A DNA stretch of 64,000 nucleotides, taken from NCBI GenBank assembly GCA_021234155.1, contig JAJEKV010000913.1, forward strand, positions 1-64,000. The letters are read 5' to 3'. This document shows positions 45,760-57,276 of the stretch, one piece after another; position 1 is the stretch's first letter, and each line of letters begins with the position of its first letter. The DNA is from Isoetes taiwanensis (lineage: Eukaryota > Streptophyta > Lycopodiopsida > Isoetales > Isoetaceae). The position numbers and the translations under genes were made by a program. The notes below the pieces were generated by a model. The model was not told the origin of the DNA. It saw only the letters and a list, made by a program, of their open reading frames with translations, and did not search any database.

Positions 45760-46300
45760 CGATAAGAAAGGTATGAAAGTGAATTTGAATTTAACAAAAA
45801 TTGTAATACTATCTAGTACCAAAAAGATGCTAGGTATGGATATGAATTCAAATATGAAAATGAGAAGGTTGATATATCAGGTTCGTACAAGTACTTGAGA
45901 CTTGTAGTGGAAAAGAATTATGGTTGGAATCAAATGGTAGAACAAAGAACAAGTGGATGACTAAGAGCTTTATATGAAATGTAGAGAAAGTGCCATAGAG
46001 CTGGAATTTTTGGTTGACAAAAATGCTATCTAATACATTGGTGCAGCCAGTTGTGTTGTAGGAAAGTGAAGTTTGGGGATCTGCTCTATCTCAATATATG
46101 TGGAAAAAATTAGAAAAGATCCAAAGAAAGTTTTTGCATTCTGAATTGAGAGCTAAGACACAGTTCTGAACGTGTTACCCTTAGGGGGTGAAGCCTTATG
46201 CAGGCTGTTTGAATATTTAAAAAAAGTTAAATTGATGGAAGAGGATAACATGCCTCATTTGGCGGTGTCAAAGGAAACATCTCATAAAGGTTGGTATGCT
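45760..46300 (+). pseudogene. LINE polymerase C-terminal part, decayed
   Basis: Blocks in several frames: NLNLTKIVILSSTKKMLGMD, then KYENEKVDISGSYKYLRLVV, MVEQRTSG and IHWCSQ, and KFGDLLYLNICGKN. The K-T-K-x-M, S-Y-K-Y-L-G and Y-G-S-E-x-W segments that follow the polymerase domain in non-LTR elements are recognisable. The catalytic core is missing and stops are frequent. Confidence 0.55.
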
Positions 46301-46304
46301 GATG

Positions 46305-47042
46305 CTAAAAGTGGCTTCTAAAATAGGATATGTGTATAGAAGATTTGGGCCTACACATTGATGCTATACGTGGATGGCTTGCTTGTCCTTCCAGCAAGTT
46401 TTCAGGCATTGGGGACCCATCGCCATGGCCAAAGCAAGGTTGGGCAAACGTGTATCGCCCATGGCAACTACCTTCTGGAAGTAAACCACATGGCATTCCA
46501 ATGGAGCCCGTTGAAGGGGTAGAAAACCTGTCTCCTGGAGTAGGATTTGGTATGGAACTGTGGACATCGAGATGATCATCAACAGACATCAAATTATCAT
46601 GCCACTGAATAGTACGAGGTAGGATAGGCTCATGAGGTGACATAACAGACTTCTTCCTTGCTGCCTTCTTCCAATTGACCTGTTGCCAAGACTCGTTAGC
46701 GCACTGAAGATTAGGACCATCAGCCATAACAATCTCAGAAGCATGAGTAGCAAAAGCAACAACGGGGGGAGTAATAGGAACTATAGCTGCAACTGATGGT
46801 GTTAAGGACGACACCATTAGAACTGTATATAGAGCCTTTTCTATAGCTGAGGAATGCAAAGCAATTGGCAAAGGTTGATCATGAATAGATGAAGAAATAA
46901 CAACGGGAGCTTGAACCTGAGAAGAATGTTGAACAGATGCCTGAGATGCACGATTACCTCGGCGAAAGCTAACAAAAGCCTCCTTATCAAGAAACAAACG
47001 GGCTAATTCTGAACCATTCAGAAGCTTAAGGGCCACCTGCAT
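46305..47042 (-). CDS. 245-codon ORF of unknown function
   Basis: The longest uninterrupted ordinary-composition frame in the central window. It begins MQVALKLLNGSELARLFLDK and has FVSFRRGNRASQ, a Ser/Ala/Val/Pro-rich middle, then ESWQQVNWKKAARKKSV, RTIQWHDNLMSVDDHLDV and a Gly/Pro-rich end. It lies antisense to and directly beside a LINE remnant. It could be a LINE ORF1 or gag-like piece of another element, but no zinc knuckle or RRM is visible. Function unknown. Confidence 0.4.
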   Translation of the reverse strand: MQVALKLLNGSELARLFLDKEAFVSFRRGNRASQASVQHSSQVQAPVVISSSIHDQPLPIALHSSAIEKALYTVLMVSSLTPSVAAIVPITPPVVAFATHASEIVMADGPNLQCANESWQQVNWKKAARKKSVMSPHEPILPRTIQWHDNLMSVDDHLDVHSSIPNPTPGDRFSTPSTGSIGMPCGLLPEGSCHGRYTFAQPCFGHGDGSPMPENLLEGQASHPRIASMCRPKSSIHISYFRSHF

Positions 47043-48480
47043 ATTTTGGGAGGATACATTTGAACTATGCTACATTAACCACAACACCCTCCTTTGTACC
47101 ATTATCTACGCATTATGACCATTATCTACAAGGGTTAACTTCCTTCTATAGTTATTGCCATGGCAATCATGCAAGTCAACATGACCTTTGTTCATCTATC
47201 TAGCCTTTACAACTTTGCATCACATGCACACATATCTACCTAATCATGCTCAAGAAACCTTAATTCCCCTTCGATTAGTCTATAAGTCTAGTATTTAGAT
47301 CAAATCAATGGCACATAATATTAAATTTCAAATATCCATTTCATTGGAACCAATAAACATTTGCCTAGACAAGCATTGCAAAATAACATTCAATGCAATT
47401 CCTCATATTTATATTAATGGGTTGTCCCTTATCTGTGATTTAAACGTGGATTAGAGATAGAAGTAGATCCATCAAATTCAACCACACTTTAGGAGGCTAA
47501 ATGGAATACACTTTCAAAAATCAATTCAATTCAATTTTCTATATGATCTTGCTACATGCTTCACATCCATACATGGGCATTAATAATCTAATATTCTTTA
47601 ACGACTGTAAGACTGTGTTAGGCCCCCTATAAGAGGAAATCAACAAATGTCATCTCCCTTCTACTATTCCTCTGTTCTCTCCCTTCCTAATTTAGCAACA
47701 ATACTTATGTTTACAACGTAATCGTATAGAAATTGTATTCCATTTTATCACTTTATGGATTGCATTCATACATGGGCATTTTTAATTTAATACTCGTTCA
47801 ACAATTGTAAGACTGTCTACTTCTCTTTTATATCTAAAGAAGAAATCAACAAACATGTAGCATATCATCTCCCTTCTTCCATTCCTCTGTTCTCCCCCTT
47901 TCTAATTTAGCAATGCTACATGTTTACAACATCATGGTTGTGTCTATTATAGAACTGTAATTATGCCCGGCAACATCGTGCATCCATTACCAGTCCCCTT
48001 CCTTCAGAAGTACATCCCCTGTTTTTTTAGGTAATATATAGATACAAAGGGAATCTCATACACATTTCAAGATTCCAAGGAAACATAGGAAATTTCTTGG
48101 GGATACATGTGATTAGAAAGAAGCATGGACTTGAGATAATCTAAGCCTGTAACTTGCTAAAAATTGACTCAGGTGGTACTTAGCTCGTTCAAATGAAAAA
48201 TCCACGAACTCAACATGTTGATAAGATGGATAGTGTCGGTTTTGACATCGAAGCGGAAGGTTTTCATGTACATGAAAGCCTTTCCTTTAACATATTGCCT
48301 TCCCATGGATAAGACGTGAATGTGTTTTAACCAGTTGCTAAGTAGAGGTGAGGCAAAGGCTCTTGTCCTATAATTCAACAAGGTTATCTTGGGATCTTAT
48401 CATTTCGTATACTCCATACGTTTTAACACTGCCTTCAAAAATCTGCACTCCCATATTATTATATATTAGAAATTCCATAA
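47043..48480. other. Intergenic, no gene recognised
   Basis: Contains an imperfect direct duplication: TCTCCCTTCTACTATTCCTC near 47650 and TCTCCCTTCTTCCATTCCTC near 47870, each preceded by CATACATGGGCATT and GTAAGACTGTCTA-type words (period about 210 bp). Confidence 0.5.
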
Positions 48481-48529
48481 TAAACATCACACCCCGCACC
48501 CCAGCAAAAAATTTCCCATAAATCCCTAC

Positions 48530-49340
48530 CTGGATCTTGTGTTGTAAAGATTTCACATATTGGATAGCAAGCTCCAGCACGTCGGCTTTGCTAAGCTGCA
48601 ATATCATGGGCAAACTAAGTTGAAAGGCCTCTAAAGCGGTCATCAGACAGGATCAAAGCAGCGCAATACCTGATGTGCATTGGGTATCATGTTCTGCAGG
48701 ATGCATAATTGATCTTCAATGGCGTTATTATGTCTCTGTAAAGGTAAAGTGCACGAACATAAAAAATCTAAGAGCAGATTAAATACGGAGGATGGGATTC
48801 AAGTTTTCAAGTATTTCAGCAGTGGTGGCTACCTGAGGAAGAGCTCCAGAGCTGCTGCCAGAGCTGGTTTCATAGGTCTGTTCTTCATAATGAAGCTGAA
48901 AAGTGTGTAGACATGGTTAGTAGGTTGGCATAGTGAACAGCAAACATGATTGATTACTAATATGGCATACATACATATCTCTTCCTCTTTCTAGAGGCAC
49001 CTGCAGAATCAGATGCAATGTTTTATTGTCATTCAATTGTAGCATGTGATGAGGAGAATGCGGCGACGGCGCCGAGGATGCATCAGAAGATGTAGAAGGG
49101 TCATCCACAAATCTGTTCCAGCAAAGTGAGGCAGGAACATTCAAGTCAGAACCAGACTCCAGGTACATGGTCCAACCAGATTCAGATGTAGGCACAACTT
49201 GCACATCTTGAAGCACAATTCTAGAGGAACATGAAGAATCGCAGCGGCGGCGAGTCTGAGGTGCAATGGCAAACTCAGAGACAGCCAGAGGAGTATCAGA
49301 ATGGCAAAAACATGAAGAGGACTTTGGTGCATGAGAAGGG
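48530..49340 (-). CDS. Atypical HLH transcription factor, four exons seen
   Basis: HLH proteins dimerise to control transcription in the nucleus. Exons (right to left): A about 49340-49001, containing SESGWTMYLESGSDLN and a Ser/Pro-rich region; B 48895-48833 (LHYEEQTYETSSGSSSGALP); C 48735-48670 (RHNNAIEDQLCILQNMIPNA, helix 1); D 48595-48530 (LSKADVLELAIQYVKSLQHK, helix 2). All have CAG acceptors and CAG|GT donors, and B, C and D are 63, 66 and 66 nt, all phase 0. Before helix 1 only RHNNAIED remains of the basic region, so DNA binding is doubtful. The N-terminus is unsettled: a frame starting MDQSLGSKSAADMFALPS (about 49455) would need a shift or intron to reach exon A. No stop exon was identified. 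A paralogue lies at 30.0-30.6 kb. Confidence 0.65.
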
Positions 49341-49634
49341 TATGGTAGCAATGTTTTCTTGGCAATTTTTTAAATGTGCAGCATGAATCACAAAGAAAGA
49401 GGGCAAGGCAAACATGTCTGCTGCAGATTTGGAGCCTAAAGATTGATCCATTGCAATAAAACAGGAGTACTTGCTCTTCTTCCCTGCACCCTTGGAGTCC
49501 TTGCAGCATGGATACTCTATTTAATTAGGTTATGACTAGATGAGGCCCACACTGTGATACTACTATGAGCCTACTGCTTTCCCAACGGCCTGGATCTGTC
49601 CTGTGTTGTGGTCCTTCTTGTGTTATGTTAGGAG

Positions 49635-49706
49635 AAGACCGTCATATATCCCTATGGGATGCCGCCATGTGGTATGATGTAAAAAATACTATCTATCTAT
49701 CTATCC
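49635..49706 (+). repeat. Retroposon 3' end, family A, with (CTAT)n
   Basis: CGTCATATATCCCTATGGG, GATGCCGCCATGTGGTATGA, then AAAATACTATCTATCTATC. Best preserved of the three copies. Confidence 0.6.
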
Positions 49707-50940
49707 CAGGTCCTTGATTCTAGACAAGTGCTACTTGCACATCTAAGAGTTTCTAGCCTTGGAACATGGCTTAGATGGCCCCTACTCAAAAGCATCTCTC
49801 ATCCCTCTCCTCCATGGCCTAACCACATATTTCTCGACTTGCTCCTTGCCTAACCACATATTTCTCAACTTGGGCTTTTTGCCTTCATTTGTGCAAAACA
49901 AAATCAACTAACAATTTTACTGACTTGAACAACTACTGCTCTTTACACAACACGTGTTATCTAAAACATAATCAGAATATCCAGTGCACTGCCAAGCATT
50001 CCTATCATCAACGTATCTATGGCATTGATTCCAGATCTCCCAATGCTCTTGCCAGAATCTTTTATATATAAAATAAAGGAAGTTTCATCTTCTTGTCATA
50101 CTCGTTGCAGATTTAAGTCTGCAAGGTTTTATCTTTTGGTTACAGTGATATTAACGTCTTGCAAGATTGGTTCGGACTTACTTGAACTATACTATATGAA
50201 TTCAGGAAATGACGTGTTGCTATTAATCATCTGAGGACTTCATTAAATTGGTTTTTAGCAACACTGTAGAGAATACATGCATAGAAGAGGAAACCAAAAC
50301 TATTTGCTTGAAAGCTGGTGCTGCTGCATGCATTAATCGGCATGAAAATGAAATTGGAATCTGTTGCAGACATTACAGACTGCTACAGTTTGGAATCTGT
50401 CGGCCACATCAGGATCGTGATAGCTTTTGGATCCTTGCAGCTGCATAAAATAGACAGCCTGGTATAGTTAACTTAACCACAAATGTTAATCTCGGATTAC
50501 TAAAGATTAGAGGCTCCTTTTAATCTAGACCAGATCTAGTTACTTAAAATGGCAAGTCTTTGAAGCAGTCGTGGGGTTTTTGGGTTGAGACAAATCTGTG
50601 CACTTGACTGGGAAATATCGGAAGAAGAAAAACGTCCAGGTACGAGCTTTTTCCTATGTAGTACTAGTAAATCACTTGGTTGCCTTGGTTTTTCGCTTTG
50701 GTTTCGTATTTTTCAAGTATTTTTGCTGCTGCCTTGGTTTTTCACTTGGTTTCGTATTTTTCAGAAGAAAGGAGGGTTATAATAGTTCGGATTCATCCAT
50801 TTGGTGCAGAGCTTGATTCCTACCCATGTATTCGCCTCCAGTTTTTGCAGCTTTGCCCTCGGCATTCTCACATATTTTTCTCTCTAACTAATATCTGTGC
50901 GGATTTGGAAGCTTGAAATCTTCTTATTAATATCATCAGT
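49707..50940. other. Intergenic with short repeats
   Basis: Includes 50340-50465, matching 34795-34925 (CAGACTGCT, GTGATAGCTTTTGGATCCTT, GCAGCTGCAT), and a 49-bp tandem duplication at 50681-50770 (GCCTTGGTTTTTCRCTTGGT, TTTCGTATTTTTCA). No gene recognised. Confidence 0.5.
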
Positions 50941-50949
50941 GCTAACGGG

Positions 50950-52000
50950 GGATTTTGATAGTCAAATGCTTTTTTTTTTCCAAATTGTTTCAGTCTATGT
51001 CCCAGATCCCTGATTGCGGGATTTAGGAACAATGGGCATTAGAGCCAATATAGCAACGAAACGTTTCTGCAATATATGTTCCAATATTTCTATTTGCAGA
51101 TGCATGCAGTTTTGATTTAGGGCATAACAATATTCCTTTATTCTGTTGTTTATTGTGCAAGTAAAACAGATATCTTGGGTTTATTTTAATGCTTCCATGC
51201 TTCCAGCAGGCTTCGAAATCCCCAATAGCTCTAACCAGATAATTTGTCAGTAAATGTCATGAGGGTTAAAAATTTTGAATATAATCCATGATTAGTTGCC
51301 AAATTTTGAAGGAAAACCCATGTAATTGTTTCCAATTTTTGGCAAATAAGATTCTCGAACCTAACAAAAATAAGGATGGTGCTTGAAATAATGGAGACTA
51401 TCCCCTTATTTTTTTCAATGCCCGGCTTGGGGATTTTTGATAGGCAAAATTTTTTTCCAAATTGTTTGGGTTTGTCCCCGACCCGGGATTTAGGAAGAAT
51501 GATCATTATAGTCGTTCCATATTGTATCCTAATGCTGGATCTTATGATGTTCCAATATTTCGCCCATCTCTAAGTGTCAAGCGGTTTAGATTTAGCTTAT
51601 ACAATATTAATGAATGAATATATTATTTGCAAGCAAAAGATATCTTGGGTTTTATTTTAATGCTTCCATGCTTCGCAAAGGCCCAAAATCCCAATAGCTC
51701 TGGCCGATAAAGAAGCGTCATGCTCCTTTGATTTTGAATATGAACTCATGATTACTTGCCAAATTTTGAAGGAAACCCCATAACTTTTTTGCCGGCAAAC
51801 AAGAACTCGAACCAGAAAATAAGGATTAGGAATCAATAGAAATATGTAACAACTTTTTAATAACAAGTGGCTACTATGATGGGAATGGGTACATCCAGTG
51901 GTTCCATGTTTATTCTAATGCTAGATCTTATGATGTCCTAAAACATGAGGGTTCGGCCCATCTTTTTTATACTTATATATATAATGAATATAGATGCTTT
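50950..52000. repeat. Degenerate tandem repeat, units of about 420-470 bp
   Basis: Shared words in order: GGGATTTAGGAA (51018, 51485), TATTTCTATT/GATGTTCCAATATTTC (51080, 51545), ATATCTTGGGTTTATTTTAA (51170, 51640), ATGCTTCCATGCTTC, CCCAATAGCTCT, CCAAATTTTGAAGGAAA (51298, 51758), then a partial third unit with CTAATGCTAGATCTTATGAT (51918; compare 51530). Confidence 0.75.
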
Positions 52001-52944
52001 TAGAAGAAGCTCAAAACATTGTAGGAGCTCAAAACATTGTAGGAACTACAAACTCTCTGACTGTAAAGCATGCATAAGTAGATCGTGGGCAGTATATCAC
52101 CAAACTAGAATCTTAATAACTATAAGTTCTTTATTTAGAACACTCTAAAACATGAGGTTGCATGGAAAATCCAATGAACAACACTAGGGGAAATATGTGG
52201 ACGTACAAGGGATCCAACCCATATGCTATCGCGAGGTTTGTTTGTTATCCATAAGGCATTACTCCATGACGGTCTCTATGCGATGTACCATGGCAGACGA
52301 TTGTAATGCAAATCGTAGAGGAATCTTATCACAAGCATAGTAATGTAAGTCTTGATCGACCAAACCTTTTAGATAATTCATGCTATTACAGTAGTAATGT
52401 ATCATATGAATGCAATCTAAGAAAGTATCGATTCTAAAGTTATAGTTTTAAATCTATCGATCCTCTGGTGAGCCTTCTTGGATTTCTTGAACTCTGAACC
52501 TAAAAGCACCTCTTCAATAACGCCTCTTGAATTTGGTAAAATAACAATATTCTTCAAGTACTATCGCATTGCATTGCTTTGTATCTTTGAAGATGATGAC
52601 TTAGGTCTGCTTAACATTTGCTTAAAACCTACTAAGTAACACAAGTTTTTTTGTAACATCAAGATTATTTACACCATTTGACAATCAGAGACTCGTTTCA
52701 AAGATAGGCTCAATTTTCAATCTAGACGAGTAAGAACATCAGCTGCAACTATACTATATACTATATGAATGCCCAATACAATCACACTTGAGACTAAGTG
52801 TATGCTCAAGTGTAACACACATCCATGTTTATGTGAGAGCATTCAAAGGTGATCATTGCAACCCCCAGTTTTTTTGCAACCATTAGTACAAATCCAACAT
52901 ATCATCCTCTACACGTGGCAATGCTAGTATGCGTCATTTTATTG

Positions 52945-53045
52945 TCTTCATAATAAGTCTGCTACACTCCTGGGAGGTTGATTGGTCTCTATGGACAATA
53001 AAAACCATTCGATTTGATTTAATTTAATTCAATTCAATTGAAACT
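52945..53045 (+). repeat. Retroposon 3'-end fragment, family B, with (ATTCA)-type tail
   Basis: TAATAAGTCTGCTACACTCC, GATTGGTCTCTATGGACAAT, AAAAACCATTCGATTTGATT, then TTAATTCAATTCAATTG. Confidence 0.6.
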
Positions 53046-53429
53046 CTTTAGACATCTAAGTGCCTTGGGTGTTCATTACATCACTCAATTAAGTTGTTTG
53101 GCAAAGTCGAGCACATGTTTCTTATAAATTTTTACAACAAGCATGTGCTCAACACACTTTACAAAAGCACAATTCAAGCGATTTTTGTGTATTAGGCTAA
53201 ATCATTGTACAAATCACTAGATATTCTAAAATTTTGCGTATCTAATATTCGGCCTCCTTTACATGCATTAACCATAAGGCCCATAAAAGCTTTGTCTTAT
53301 ATCGCACGACTTATACAAGTCGGCAGATGTTTGCTATATGTTGTATTAAATAAATATGTTGAACAAATGTGTATATTTATATACAAGTGTTTTATATTCA
53401 ACGAAGGCAAAACTATGCAACCATTATAA

Positions 53430-54780
53430 TAATACATCATATTACTTAGGGTTGAATATTAAGTAGATAAAATCCAAAGTTTGCTAGAATGATGATGATC
53501 ATAAGGTTTTCTTGACGACCACTGCAAAAAACAAAATCACCATGGAAAAATTCATAATAATATATAACAACAAGATAATCATACATCGAGGTCCATGTGA
53601 ACATATGCTCCTACTTATATGCAACCCATATAAATACCATTATTGTGGCAAAATCCACAAGAGTAATAATATGATCAATCTTATATCGATTCCCAAGTTC
53701 ATACAAGCACATGCTCCTACTCATATACAATTCTAATATGGAAACCCCAAGATTCTATTAAGATTCCATAGATGCCATTAAGATTCCTTTGGGTTCTCAG
53801 CTTTGACATGTGTCATTTTCAAACAATGCGGAATGGAAGTTGGGTCTTCCAATTCCTCTAGTTCCCATAGATTCTATGAAGATTGGGTTAGCGGTGTAAT
53901 TTTCTTTTCAACATGCATCAACATAAAAATTTATCAAGATTCCTTTTTAACAATACCTTACATTCTCAAAACAATTCCCCCGCTTCAAGAGGGGCGGAGA
54001 TGGATTCGAGCATGGATACAACTTGTTGGGCTAACTTGAAACTTCGAACATTCAAAAAAAATTGTTTCACTGTTTTTTCGAAGCTCAAAAATTCCAAAAT
54101 AGTGTCAAACAATGTGGGCTTCTAGAGAGGAATCCCTCAAGAAATGTGCCCCGTCTTTTACGTATTCATCTCTAGTTTTGGAATTAAACAAATATCCTTG
54201 GATTTCTTAAGCTTTTTTGTGTCCTCTTCTTCATTCGATTCAATGGGAAATTTAAAAAACTAATTTAATCTTTAGGCTAGGATTTACCCCATTTGAGAGC
54301 ATCTGCGGCTATATGCACATGACAATTTCACTTTTGGCACCTTCCTTGCACCTTCTCTATAAAAATCAAGGTGCACAAGCCTTCCCCGATGAATCGGACC
54401 CAATGCCCCATGCATGACTCATGCATGCCCCATCAAAATCCATAGCTATGCCATGCAAACTTTTTCCAAGGGCCAAATCCCACTTTATCTTTGCATTTCA
54501 CGACAACCCCCACTATCTATATACATATTATAAGATATATTATAGAATAAGGCAAATCGCAACCAATCCATGCACATCATATTACTTATCTTTTGAATAT
54601 TAAGTAGATAAAAAATTAGTTTGCTAGAATGATGAGGATTATAAGGAAAAAGGGGCAAAAACAATCCCCTGTAACAATATATGGGTCTCATTTCCGGAAG
54701 ATAACCAGCTCCGGCTACGAGGGTCCATGAAACGGAAATCGATCCCCAATTTCCTTTCCCCCATACATATAAATAAGCAC
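53430..54780. repeat. Two diverged copies of a ~1.14-kb segment edge
   Basis: CACATCATATTACTTA, TGAATATTAAGTAGATAAAA and GTTTGCTAGAATGATGA occur at 53430-53495 and 54565-54635. Words like AAGCACATG-TC-TA then follow both (about 53600-53730 and 54775). No gene recognised between them. Confidence 0.55.
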
Positions 54781-55570
54781 ATGTTCGTAGTTAAGTGTGG
54801 CAATGTTGGGCATACGTTTACTAGTCCATCGCTATACTAGGTTTGTCATGTCCCCATCACTATCACTAAGTGCATAATTGGCCCATGAAGCCTCATTTTA
54901 AAGCCACCTTAATAGGTTGCTCATCCACCATTGGATGGTCCTAATCTATTCTTATCCAAAATGGGTGTCGTTCTTTCTTCCTCATTTTAAAAATTCACTA
55001 GTGTTCTACACATCTCATGCCATGTGATGCTTTCAATCATCACCAAGGTCTTGTTTTCATGCAGGGAATTCTTGTCCTTATCTTGCATAAAATCAATCAA
55101 TCCTAGTGAGAGCATGACATCTCCATATCATCTCTACCATTATTGCCCCTAGTTTACTTTATAAGATAAAAATTTCATATCATCCAAGAATATTTAAGAT
55201 CCACCTACTCTACATTAACCTAACCACACGCACAATTAGTCTGCATATTCAAATAGTCGTTATCTTGCATCTCAAAGACAACTTTGAGATATACATCTCT
55301 CATGGAAAAGAATATCAATAATCATCATCAAGCTTTATTAGAAACAATTTAGGTATACTATAGAAATGTGAAATGCTCTCGAACTGGAATGAACAATTAC
55401 AATATTTATGATGCTCAAACCTAGGTAATTCAAACATTATTGCTTGAGAAATATATCATAATTATAAGCGTAACCATTTTACAATATAACCCTTTTATAA
55501 AATTTTATCTTATCTTATAAAGAATAAAATGAGATGAAACAGTTTATTCCAATATGTTCCATGAAAACTT
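54781..55570. other. Intergenic, no feature recognised
   Basis: AT-rich, no frames with protein-like content and no clear repeats. Confidence 0.4.
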
Positions 55571-55915
55571 TAATAAAGTCTTCAATCTAAAAATCTGGAT
55601 AGCCTGCAATAAAAAAAGCCCGATCATCAGCAAATCATTACGATCGAAGCATTCTAACGTCTTTGCCCAAAATCTGAAGTCAAATTCCTAACTAAGAGCT
55701 TAAGGTGTTAGGAAACCGCATAACCGGGTATGTTCGAGCTATGTTATCCTCTACTTCGATTCCCTACCTTTGAAAAACCGTGATGTATTCCGCCGGATCG
55801 AGAGATCTTGGGTTCCGGCCATCGCAGTTTGGAAAAAAAAGAATGGCTACTCCTCGAACTGTGCCATTTCCCGACCTGAGAACTCTTGGATCTGGTGGCA
55901 TAGTTGTTAGATAAC
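55571..55915 (+). repeat. Dispersed repeat, inverse copy of 34452-34800
   Basis: Contains AAAGTCTTCAATCTAAAAAT, GCCCGATCATCAGCAAATCA, GTTCGAGCTATGTTATCCTC and GAATGGCTACTCCTCGAACT, each the complement of words at 34.45-34.80 kb in reverse order. Possible LTR fragment. Confidence 0.6.
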
Positions 55916-57276
55916 GCGTTAGCCCCAAAAAAATAACGCGTTATCCGTTATTAAAAAAATAACTAATACTAACTTATGTTAGCTTTGTCAAAATGTTACA
56001 GTTGTCAGAATAAAAAAAAAAACTAGCAGAAGGGCAGGGTTGAGGCAAAGGAAAAAATTATAAAATATTAATGTGTGCTAGTATGTTCACAGATATCAGC
56101 TGAGACCTACAATGGCAAGCCTAGTCCAATGGAACGCTAATATTCTGCAAGGAACATCACGCATTTTCGTGATTGCGTAGCTTAGGATCTTGTCCATTGC
56201 AATCAAAAGTTTAAAGGTATTAAAACATGGTAAATAATAGAGATGCTCAATAATTATACAATTTTTATGAGTAAGAAAATAAAGGACAGAAGGAACAAAG
56301 AAGAGCAAAATTATGTTTTCAAATGTATTGTGCTTCGATGGTGTAACATTATAGAAAACGGACAGTACACACCTATAATGAGCAGATTACTGCAACGTTC
56401 AGCAAGAGTATAGCAAACACGGCTTACATTGCTATGCATCGCTACATAGCTACATACATATCCATGCAATGGTGCAAGGACAACAAATTCATAATATCCA
56501 ATGCACCTCAGAGGCGTATGGTACACAACCTTAATGACGTAACAAAAAGATAAACATGTCAAAGAAATCCATAATAATAAAATAAAAAAGCCTAATGCTA
56601 AGACCGAAGTGGGAAAGGGCAAAACCCCAGTACAAAGCTCAAACAAGCATCAAACTTTCACTTTGATGTAGTAGAAGTGTGCCCGTAGCAAATGCCATCC
56701 TCACACAACAAACCTTTTGAATTGATGATAAACCATAATGCAAATGTCTTAGAAACAGATGAGATCATCATTATAGTACTTACGTGCATGAGCTTTCTAG
56801 ACATTTGCCGACAAAACATATCTTGATAATGCAATATATTGAAAACAACCAATATATTGAAATAAGGCTCTTCATTAGATGACAAACAATGAATTATTGG
56901 CTCCCACGATCCAACCGTTATTGAATTTCCTGCTCACATGCTTTGCCTGCATAGAGGTTTGCTAGCATATCCGCGCATCATTCCCTGGATCAAATTGATA
57001 TACATATTCTGCAATGCCTTCCCTGTTCTAATTTATGGAAAGTCTGCATGAACCAAGCAAGGAATTCCATGAGGTGATGCTAGGACAAAATGGCATGTTA
57101 TTAATGAAAGCCTACGCATCATCGGATATCTAGCCCTTCCTAAAGGTCAATCATGATCATAATGGTCCACAAGCTGGTGCAATGGAACCGTCATGGCCCA
57201 CAAAACAAAATATTGGCAACCTTGATCCACAAGGCCATCATGGCTACATGCGAAAAGAATCTTTGCTATAACTAAA
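55916..57276. other. No gene recognised
   Basis: Short minus-strand frames up to 111 codons without domains. A small ATAACGCGTTA repeat pair occurs at 55914-55948. Confidence 0.35.

Noticed and set aside
54485-56646. Several minus-strand frames of 60-111 codons
   Set aside because: Cys/Tyr/Leu-rich translations of AT-rich DNA without motif or neighbour support.
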